Program-made: the position numbers and the translations under genes
From: Flavobacteriaceae bacterium
Lineage (GTDB): Bacteria; Bacteroidota; Bacteroidia; Flavobacteriales; Flavobacteriaceae
Length of the DNA: 18,821 nucleotides
Direction of reading: 5' to 3'
Assembly (NCBI GenBank): GCA_029238555.1
Contig: JAQWFV010000020.1
Coordinates: 1-18,821, forward strand
Shown here: piece after piece, positions 12,568 through 18,821 of the stretch
How the letters are laid out: each line of letters starts with the position of its first letter
How positions within the stretch are numbered: the stretch's first letter is position 1
The notes under the pieces: model-generated
What the model was told of the DNA's origin: nothing
Seen by the model: the letters and a program-made list of their open reading frames with translations, nothing else
The model's database searches: none

Positions 12568-13191
12568 CTAAGACGCCAAGAGGTCTATCTGATTTTCTGA
12601 GGCCATTTTTCTAATATTTATCAGTGCATACCTCATTCTACCGAGCGCTGTATTAATACTAACGCCAGTTTGTTCCGATATTTCTTTAAAACTAAGTTCT
12701 TTAAAGATTCTCAGGGAAACTACCTCCAATTGGTCTGCTGGCAAACAATTTATGATATGGTGTAAATTAGACTCAATGTGCTCCTGAATCATTGTTTCTT
12801 CCTTTGTTTTTGAGGAATCCGATAAAAATGAAAAGACAGAATAATCGGACTTTTCATAAGTCATAGGCATTTTTTTTAGACGCCTAAAGTGGTCAATTAC
12901 AAGGTTGTGGGCAATTCTCATGACCCATGATATAAACTTACCTTCATCTCTATAGCCCCCTTTATCTAGGGTTTTGATCACTTTTAAAAACGTATCTTGA
13001 ACAATGTCAGAGGCGAGCTCTGCATCTTGAACCTTAGTATATATAAACCTATAGGTCTTTGCCCTATGTCTCTCTACTAAAAGAGACAAAGCATTTCGGT
13101 TTCCAAGCAAATAGTCTGAAACTAATTGACTGTCAGTAAGAACTGTAGCGTTAAAATTATTGGATTGTGTATTATTTAAAATGGTACGCAT
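12568..13191 (-). CDS. ECF (sigma-70 family) RNA polymerase sigma factor
   Basis: The protein is 207 residues from the ATG at 13191. Region 2 spans about 36-107, with VERHRAKTYRFIYTKVQD, DIVQDTFLKVI (62-72) and the -10-recognition helix SWVMRIAHNLVIDHFRR (88-104). Region 4 spans about 145-195, with LPADQLEVVSLR and the helix-turn-helix SFKEISEQTGVSINTALGRM (167-186). It directs RNA polymerase to a set of stress or envelope promoters. No anti-sigma factor gene is adjacent, which suggests control by expression or by a distant partner. A GTG start at 13209 would add six residues but overlaps promoter-like sequence. It lies between nth and uvrA, convergent and divergent respectively, so a link to DNA damage or oxidative stress is plausible but unproven. 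Confidence 0.93.
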   Translation of the reverse strand: MRTILNNTQSNNFNATVLTDSQLVSDYLLGNRNALSLLVERHRAKTYRFIYTKVQDAELASDIVQDTFLKVIKTLDKGGYRDEGKFISWVMRIAHNLVIDHFRRLKKMPMTYEKSDYSVFSFLSDSSKTKEETMIQEHIESNLHHIINCLPADQLEVVSLRIFKELSFKEISEQTGVSINTALGRMRYALINIRKMASENQIDLLAS

Positions 13192-13208
13192 AAGATACAA
13201 ATTAGACA

Positions 13209-13258
13209 CAAATTAATCATGTCCCTAAAAAATTATGGGACTAGAAAAAATTCATGAT
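13209..13258. promoter_or_regulatory. Nested inverted repeats in the ECF sigma/uvrA divergent region
   Basis: GTCCC (13221-13225) and GGGAC (13237-13241) flank an 11-base AT-rich centre, and ATCATG (13216-13221) pairs with CATGAT (13253-13258) around them. TTAATTTG on the minus strand (13216-13209), one base off TAnnTTTG, would be the sigma gene's -7 element, placing the GTCCC/GGGAC pair over its -33 region. Candidate operator. The rest of the gap up to 13382 shows only TATCTTTA (13337-13344), a near-match -7 element for uvrA. Confidence 0.35.
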
Positions 13259-13382
13259 GGTTAAAAGTATCCGTGTTTTATAGGCTAACAATTAAATATT
13301 ACACTCAAATATATTAAAAAAATATAGTAAATCACTTATCTTTAAAACTTAATTGTTTTTGAAACATTCTCCTATACTTCCT

Positions 13383-16184
13383 ATGACCCTGAATACTAAA
13401 ACACCCTATAAAAACCTAGAAGAAATAGACCCTAAAAAGAATATCATCATTAAAGGGGCCAAATTGCACAACTTAAAAAATATAGATGTTGTACTTCCTA
13501 GAAATAATTTCATAGTAATCACAGGTCTCTCAGGCTCAGGAAAATCTTCTCTAGCTTTTGACACCCTATACGCAGAAGGACAAAGAAGGTATGTGGAAAG
13601 TTTGTCTGCTTATGCCAGACAATTTTTGGGGAAATTAGACAAACCTCAAGTAGACTACATTAAGGGAATTGCCCCAGCAATTGCTATAGAACAAAAAGTA
13701 AACACTAGCAATCCTAGATCTACAGTGGGGACTTCTACTGAAATTTACGACTATCTTAAGTTGTTATTCGCTAGAATAGGGAAAACGTATTCGCCCATCA
13801 GTGGAAAGGAAGTTAAGAAACACTTGGTGTCAGATGTTGTCCATCACATTAAAACATTCCCTCTAAAGCATAAATTATTGCTTTTAGCTCCCATTGAAGT
13901 ACCCGAAGACAAAGACCCTGTAAAAATGGTCCAATTGTTTTCAAAACAAGGTTTTGCCAGGATAGAGGTCAAAGGGGAAGTGATTCGAATTTCATCAGAA
14001 ATTACCAAGCTTCCAAATAAGTTTAATCTAGTGGTAGACAGAATAGTTACCGCAGATGATGAAGATTATTTCAATAGGCTCGCTTCCGCTATTGAAGCTG
14101 CATTTTTTGAAGGCAAAGGGCACTGTATTGTCAGAGATTTAAGCACTAAAGAAAAAGTAGATTTTAGTAATCTTTTTGCTCTAGACGGACAAGAATTCAC
14201 CATACCTTCTCTACACCTATTCAGTTTTAATAATCCCTACGGAGCATGTGATGCCTGTGAAGGATATGGAGATATTATGGGCATAGATCCAGATCTGGTT
14301 ATCCCCAATTCAGGCTTATCTATCTATGAAAATACCATTGCGCCCTGGAGAGGAGAAAGCATGAGTAAGCACAAAGACAAGCTCATTGAAAACGCTGCAG
14401 CGTCTAATATACCCATTCACAAGCCTTGGTTTGAATTATCTGAGACGCAAAAAGAATTAGTTTGGAATGGCAATAAAACCTTTAAGGGAATTCATTCTTT
14501 TTTCCAGACACTAGAAGAAAAAAGCTATAAAATTCAAAATAGGGTCATGCTCTCTAGATATAGAGGGAAAACAATTTGTAATAAATGCCAGGGTGCTAGG
14601 CTTAAAAAAGAATCATTTTATGTCCAAGTTGGTGGAAAACATATTGGCGAATTGGTCGCAATGCCAATAGACAAGCTGCAATTGTTTTTCAATCAATTAA
14701 CACTGAGTAAAATCGACACAGATATTTCTAAAAGAATTTTAGCAGAGATACACAGTAGGCTTTCTTTCTTGAGCCAGGTAGGATTAAACTACCTTACTTT
14801 AAATAGAAAATCCAATACATTGTCTGGAGGAGAAAGTCAGCGAATTAACCTAGCAACCTCTTTGGGGAGTAGTTTGGTGGGATCCATGTATATTTTAGAT
14901 GAGCCCAGTATAGGCTTGCACCCGAAAGACACTACAAACTTAATTGAAGTACTCAAACGCTTAAGAGACCTTGGAAATACAGTCATAGTGGTAGAGCACG
15001 ATGAAGATATTATGAAAGCTGCAGACCTTGTTTTTGACATTGGTCCTGAGGCTGGAACACTAGGAGGAGAATTGGTGGCGCAAGGGACCCTTAAGGAACT
15101 ATTAAAAACAAATACCCTAACTGCCCAATATTTAGATGGTAGAATGGAAATTCCACTACCAAAAAAAAGAAGGAGCTCTGATCAATACGTGAAAATTAAG
15201 GGTGGTAGAGAACACAACCTTCAAAACATAGACCTTACTATTCCCTTAGGAATGCTCACCATCATTACAGGGGTTTCGGGATCAGGAAAATCTACCTTAG
15301 TTAAAAAATTACTCTATCCCATTGTTCAGAAGGAACTTGGAGGATTTGGAATGAAAATTGGTCAGCACAGCAGTTATGAGATGCAGCATAAAAATCTTAA
15401 ACATGTGGAGTATATAGACCAAAACCCCATTGGAAGGTCTTCTAGATCTAACCCGGTAACCTATTTAAAGGCTTATGACGATATTAGGGCTATTTTTTCA
15501 AAAGCACCTATGAGCAAACTCAGGGGTTTCCTACCCAAACACTTTTCTTTTAATGTAGAAGGAGGGCGCTGTGAAAAATGTAAGGGAGAAGGAGAAATCA
15601 CTGTTGAAATGCAGTTTATGGCAGATGTGCACCTAGGGTGCGATGCCTGTGAGGGTAAAAGATTCAAAAAAGAGGTCTTAGAAGTGAAATTTCACGACAA
15701 GTCCATCTTTGATGTACTGCAAATGACTGTTTCAGACGCATTGGCATTCTTTAAACTTCATGGAGAAAACAAACTCTGCCAAAAGATTCAAGCGCTTGAA
15801 GACGTTGGACTGGGGTATGTGGCTTTAGGTCAATCCTCCTCTACCCTATCTGGTGGAGAAGCACAACGTATAAAACTGGCCTCATTTTTAGTAAAGGGCA
15901 ATACCAAAGACAAGACCTTATTTATATTTGACGAGCCCACAACCGGGCTTCACTTTCATGACATTAACCGCTTGTTAGGGGCCTTTAATGCCCTTTTAGA
16001 CAAAGGGCATTCCATGGTGGTTATTGAACACAATATAGATTTGATCAAGTGTGCAGATCATATTATTGACCTAGGTCCTGGTGGTGGAATCCATGGAGGG
16101 CAAGTCATTGCCCAAGGCCCCCCAGAAGTTTTGGTCAAAGATAAAAACTCTGTCACCGCTGTTTATTTGAAAGAGAAATTGTAA
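13383..16184 (+). CDS. uvrA: Excinuclease ABC subunit A
   Basis: UvrA scans DNA for bulky lesions and loads UvrB in nucleotide excision repair. The 933 residues cover the full class I layout: first Walker A GLSGSGKSS (48-56), FDTLYAEGQRRYVESLSAYA (59-78), zinc region near 289-292, CNKC (399-402), first signature LSGGESQR (480-487), Walker B YILDEPS, second Walker A GVSGSGKST (630-638), zinc finger CEKC...CDAC (730-756), second signature LSGGEAQR (822-829) and IFDEPTTGLH. In the first zinc module only one CxxC (Cys289, Cys292) is seen; the upstream CxxC is absent. A TTG at 13353 gives ten extra residues, but the ATG at 13383 is preferred. Many Bacteroidota encode a second UvrA, so this may not be the only copy. 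Divergent from the sigma gene. Confidence 0.95.
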   Translation: MTLNTKTPYKNLEEIDPKKNIIIKGAKLHNLKNIDVVLPRNNFIVITGLSGSGKSSLAFDTLYAEGQRRYVESLSAYARQFLGKLDKPQVDYIKGIAPAIAIEQKVNTSNPRSTVGTSTEIYDYLKLLFARIGKTYSPISGKEVKKHLVSDVVHHIKTFPLKHKLLLLAPIEVPEDKDPVKMVQLFSKQGFARIEVKGEVIRISSEITKLPNKFNLVVDRIVTADDEDYFNRLASAIEAAFFEGKGHCIVRDLSTKEKVDFSNLFALDGQEFTIPSLHLFSFNNPYGACDACEGYGDIMGIDPDLVIPNSGLSIYENTIAPWRGESMSKHKDKLIENAAASNIPIHKPWFELSETQKELVWNGNKTFKGIHSFFQTLEEKSYKIQNRVMLSRYRGKTICNKCQGARLKKESFYVQVGGKHIGELVAMPIDKLQLFFNQLTLSKIDTDISKRILAEIHSRLSFLSQVGLNYLTLNRKSNTLSGGESQRINLATSLGSSLVGSMYILDEPSIGLHPKDTTNLIEVLKRLRDLGNTVIVVEHDEDIMKAADLVFDIGPEAGTLGGELVAQGTLKELLKTNTLTAQYLDGRMEIPLPKKRRSSDQYVKIKGGREHNLQNIDLTIPLGMLTIITGVSGSGKSTLVKKLLYPIVQKELGGFGMKIGQHSSYEMQHKNLKHVEYIDQNPIGRSSRSNPVTYLKAYDDIRAIFSKAPMSKLRGFLPKHFSFNVEGGRCEKCKGEGEITVEMQFMADVHLGCDACEGKRFKKEVLEVKFHDKSIFDVLQMTVSDALAFFKLHGENKLCQKIQALEDVGLGYVALGQSSSTLSGGEAQRIKLASFLVKGNTKDKTLFIFDEPTTGLHFHDINRLLGAFNALLDKGHSMVVIEHNIDLIKCADHIIDLGPGGGIHGGQVIAQGPPEVLVKDKNSVTAVYLKEKL

Positions 16185-16194
16185 TATAAGTCTG

Positions 16195-17655
16195 TTAAAA
16201 CAGCCTCTTTTTGCCCCTATTCACAAGGCCGTTAAAAGTTGCTGACAATTTGGAAAAATACAGTAATCCAACGTAAATAATAGCTGTGAAAATGGTATTT
16301 ACCCCAATAGACATATACCTATTTTCTAGGTTTGGGATCCATTGGGCCAATGTATAAGAAGCTGCAATAATAATGAGCAAGTAAGCGGTTCCTCTACTAA
16401 AAGGGTGCATATTATACTTGACATTTACATAAATTACTTTGGCGGTGTCGTATAAGCTTATCGCTAAAAAAGAAGCTATTGCAGCGCCCATTATACCAAA
16501 CTTTGGAATAAAAAAATAATTTAAAACTACCGTCACAACTGCTAAAAATAGCCCAAATCGCAAAATACTTTTATAATAAGGAGAGTTAAATAAAATGGCA
16601 TTGTTATTCCCTAGTAATGCGTCGTAAAATTTACTGGAACCAATTAAGAGCACCAAGACCGTGGTACCCCCATATGCTTGAGGAATAAACTTATAAATGG
16701 TCTCCAAGTTAACGGCTAAAAGTAACAAAACACCCCCTGCTGCCATGGCTAAATTCAAGGAACTTTGATTGTAGAGTGATTGTAAACCTTTAAAGTCATT
16801 GTCATGAAGTAATCTAGCCGTAATAGGCGCCGTTATTTGATACATAGACCGAGCTGGAACACCCACTATAGTGGCCATAAAAACAGCTACCGTATAAAAA
16901 GCCACTTGATCAATATTGACAAAAGTATAAATCATAAGCTTGTCTATTTCCAAAATGACTACAGCTGCAGTGCCCCCTAAAAACATAAACAGACTATAAT
17001 TTAAATAAGACTTTAACTTCTCTGGACGTTTAAAAGAAAAGAAAATGTCACAATAGCGCCAGAGGTAAACATACATCACTAAAGCCCTTAAAAAATGTAC
17101 CCCAACCAAAAACACGAAGAATTGTTCTAGCGTTAGCCAATCCAAATAAAGACCTATAAGACCCAATGCAATACAAAGCCTGTGGAATATCTCTTTAAGG
17201 ATATTACCAAAAGCAGTCTTTAAGACCACCCTTGCCTGAGCATAGCCAATCTCGAAATAAGTCATTCCAATACCTATACCAAGAATATGCCAAGAATAAG
17301 GAGCTACGTAAGCGTATTTTTGAAGTAAAAATGGAAATAAACCTGACTTAAATGTAAGTACAAAAACAAAAGCTAAAAAGATAAAAAACACAGGGAAATA
17401 CAATGAAAAAGCATTGAGTCTAGCAGACTCTTCAGCAGACGTGTTTTTGTGATAAAATTTAATGATCGTATTGGGGAGTCCAAAAAGAAACAAAGGCAAT
17501 AGCAAAGTAGCTACAGAGAGCTGAATGGATAAAAGTCCATAAGAAGACACCGGTAAAATACGGGTGTACAACACCAAGGTGTTTATTGCTCCTAGTCCAA
17601 AGCCCAAATAAGTGCTTATAGTATTTTGAATGGATTGCCTTACCACTACCCCCAT
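16195..17655 (-). CDS. Polysaccharide/lipid-linked oligosaccharide flippase, Wzx-like
   Basis: The 486-residue protein is almost entirely hydrophobic helices with short loops, about 12-14 membrane spans, in the MOP/MVF-like exporter superfamily. The N-terminus QSIQNTISTYLGFGLGAINTLV and the following TRILPVSSYGLLSIQLSVAT have the amphipathic first-helix and 'YG...' pattern of Wzx flippases, which move undecaprenyl-linked sugar units from the inner to the outer leaflet of the inner membrane for O-antigen, capsule or exopolysaccharide assembly. Paired hydrophobic segments near the C-terminus (about 360-470) end in a short basic tail. The ATG lies one base after the stop of the upstream glycosyltransferase, so the two are one operon. 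It ends ten bases from the convergent uvrA stop. Confidence 0.88.
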   Translation of the reverse strand: MGVVVRQSIQNTISTYLGFGLGAINTLVLYTRILPVSSYGLLSIQLSVATLLLPLFLFGLPNTIIKFYHKNTSAEESARLNAFSLYFPVFFIFLAFVFVLTFKSGLFPFLLQKYAYVAPYSWHILGIGIGMTYFEIGYAQARVVLKTAFGNILKEIFHRLCIALGLIGLYLDWLTLEQFFVFLVGVHFLRALVMYVYLWRYCDIFFSFKRPEKLKSYLNYSLFMFLGGTAAVVILEIDKLMIYTFVNIDQVAFYTVAVFMATIVGVPARSMYQITAPITARLLHDNDFKGLQSLYNQSSLNLAMAAGGVLLLLAVNLETIYKFIPQAYGGTTVLVLLIGSSKFYDALLGNNNAILFNSPYYKSILRFGLFLAVVTVVLNYFFIPKFGIMGAAIASFLAISLYDTAKVIYVNVKYNMHPFSRGTAYLLIIIAASYTLAQWIPNLENRYMSIGVNTIFTAIIYVGLLYFSKLSATFNGLVNRGKKRLF

Positions 17656-17656
17656 A

Positions 17657-18821
17657 TTAAGATCGCTTCAAGTTTTTTATGATTTTAGACAATTCTTCCG
17701 TTAAATTTTTGCGCTCGTATTTGCGCAGGGCTGGATCTATTTTTGAAGTAATTTCTGTCCCTTCATTAAATCTAGTCTCAATAAAAGATTTAACCTTGGC
17801 CTTGTCTTGATAAGTCCTAAGGGCATTAAAATCATTTTCAGGAAGTAGCTGTGCTACATCCCAATCCTGTGGACCAATAGCTAGTATGGGTCGCAAAGAT
17901 TGGAGGTATTCGAAAATTTTACCAGGTATAATCCCTTTATGCGCTTCAGAGTCAATTTCAATAAGCAGCAATAAATGGGCGGTATATTGGTACTTTCTCG
18001 CTTCATCATGAGAAATATAACCGTGAAAATTACAATAAGATGCTAAGCCATGAGCGGCAATAGTTGTTTTTACTTCATCGCTTACTAGGCCTACGAAATC
18101 TAGACTGAGTTGGGCGGCAAATAATTTATTTTCTGTAACCAATTCCTCTATGGCCTCCCAAAGAATTTTTGGGTTTCTCTTAGAGAGTAAAGACCCAATA
18201 TGAACCAGGCTAAATTTATTTTCCTCGGGACTTATCAGCGACGCGTTCTCAAATGGTTCAAATCCGTTAGTAATAACCGTTATTGGGGTGGCTGTTTTTT
18301 TTGAAAAAAGGGCTTTAGTAGTATAACTGGTTGTTAAAATCGTGTGTGCAGATTGTAGAACAGTACTTTCTAGCTTTAAATGCTTCTTACGAGCCCAGGG
18401 CGTCATATATAAATCGTTGTGATAGCCTATGGTGGTCCATGGATCTCTAAAGTCTGCAATCCATTTAAGTTCGGTATGAATCTTAACCAATTCATTGGCA
18501 ATAAGATGCATGCTATGTGGTGGACCCGTAGATATGATGGTCTCTATACCCTGCTCATTAATATACTGTGACAAAAAGGCTACTGAAGGAGTTACCCAGG
18601 AAACCCGTGCATCTGGAATAAAGAAATTACCTCTAACAAACCGCATAAATCGCTCTAATAAACTCGGTTTGTTTTCTTGAATCAAACCTTGGCTCAATTG
18701 TTGGGTCTTTTTTTTAAACAACCAAGAAATCCATTTATAAGGTTCGGAAATGGGTCTTTTAATTAGAATAACTTCTTTGGGTAAATCTTCTGTCAAAGAC
18801 TGATCTACAATAGGGTATTGC
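17657..18821 (-). CDS. Glycosyltransferase (GT4-like), N-terminus beyond the window edge
   Basis: The frame is open to the right edge: codons 18820-18797 read QYPIVDQS before the TTG at 18796, so that TTG is an internal leucine and the true start lies outside. About 388 residues are visible. The segment ADFRDPWTT marks the acceptor-domain core of this group, ITNGFEPFE is the domain linker typical of GT4 enzymes, FSLVHIGSLLSKRNP starts the donor-binding Rossmann domain, and KGIIPGKIFEYLQSLRPILA is the nucleotide-sugar loop carrying the Glu of FEYL. Such enzymes transfer sugars from nucleotide donors to growing surface polysaccharides. The flippase gene follows with one base between, which supports a polysaccharide export locus continuing to the right. 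Donor and acceptor sugars cannot be read. Confidence 0.88.
   Translation of the reverse strand, partial: QYPIVDQSLTEDLPKEVILIKRPISEPYKWISWLFKKKTQQLSQGLIQENKPSLLERFMRFVRGNFFIPDARVSWVTPSVAFLSQYINEQGIETIISTGPPHSMHLIANELVKIHTELKWIADFRDPWTTIGYHNDLYMTPWARKKHLKLESTVLQSAHTILTTSYTTKALFSKKTATPITVITNGFEPFENASLISPEENKFSLVHIGSLLSKRNPKILWEAIEELVTENKLFAAQLSLDFVGLVSDEVKTTIAAHGLASYCNFHGYISHDEARKYQYTAHLLLLIEIDSEAHKGIIPGKIFEYLQSLRPILAIGPQDWDVAQLLPENDFNALRTYQDKAKVKSFIETRFNEGTEITSKIDPALRKYERKNLTEELSKIIKNLKRS

Noticed and set aside
12556..12568. GCGTAAATTACGC palindrome between nth and the sigma gene
   Set aside because: A 13-base palindrome with a one-base centre cannot form a useful hairpin and no T tract follows; probably chance.
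14837..15040. Minus-strand frame opposite uvrA
   Set aside because: Antisense shadow over the conserved signature and Walker B regions of UvrA.
16190..16212. CTGTTAAAACAG hairpin followed by T's between uvrA and the flippase gene
   Set aside because: Four to five pairs with few G-C; may assist termination but is not supportable as a terminator.
18797..18821. TTG at 18796 as the start of the glycosyltransferase
   Set aside because: The frame continues open to the window edge as QYPIVDQS, which matches the expected mid-N-terminal sequence of this family, so the gene is cut rather than started there.
1..18821. CRISPR arrays, insertion sequences, tRNA genes, attachment sites
   Set aside because: No regularly spaced repeats, transposase or integrase genes, terminal inverted repeats or cloverleaf-like sequences were seen.

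Overview
The window reads as a chromosomal segment from a marine-type member of the Bacteroidota, most likely a Flavobacteriaceae species. The evidence is the AT-rich DNA, the lack of Shine-Dalgarno sequences, several perfect matches to the Bacteroidetes sigma -7 element TAnnTTTG just upstream of genes, and lineage-typical proteins: a TonB-dependent receptor tail with its small lipoprotein partner, a TIGR02757/DUF2400 protein beside a LolD-like ATPase, an endonuclease III without an iron-sulfur cluster, and a degenerate dihydroorotase paralogue. There are no mobile elements, tRNAs, rRNAs or CRISPR arrays. No gene-free stretch exceeds 300 bases; the largest gaps are about 190 bases (ECF sigma/uvrA), 150 bases (before bcp) and 140 bases (folE/lolD).

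Layout. 1-703 (+): the C-terminal end of a TonB-dependent receptor and a surface-type lipoprotein. 707-2257 (-): folE (GTP cyclohydrolase I), then a fatty-acid-hydroxylase-superfamily membrane protein, a possible pterin supplier and pterin user. 2397-3817 (+): LolD-like ABC ATPase and the TIGR02757 protein, overlapping by one base. 3878-6037 (+): two secreted hydrolases, an S10 peptidase and an SGNH hydrolase, with no spacer. 6132-8363 (+): a three-gene operon of pseudo-dihydroorotase, three-helix membrane protein and alpha/beta-hydrolase, preceded by a good promoter that carries a 27-bp palindrome. 8372-9639 (-): a PhnP-like metallo-hydrolase (probable TTG start), then a one-helix hypothetical protein. 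9725-11176 (+): a long conserved soluble protein of unknown function. 11177-11327: a 44-bp tandem repeat and a strong terminator. 11328-16184: bcp (-), nth (+), an ECF sigma factor (-) and uvrA (+), a stress and DNA-repair neighbourhood. 16195-18821 (-): a glycosyltransferase cut by the window edge and a Wzx-like flippase, the end of a surface-polysaccharide locus.

Most of this is conserved housekeeping or lineage-core DNA. Points worth a second look are the pseudo-dihydroorotase that has lost every metal-binding histidine together with its palindromic operator candidate, the completely cysteine-free endonuclease III, the uncharacterised 483-residue family, the tandem repeat with a possible small RNA next to it, and the folE/hydroxylase pairing. 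I found no clear new defence or mobile system.
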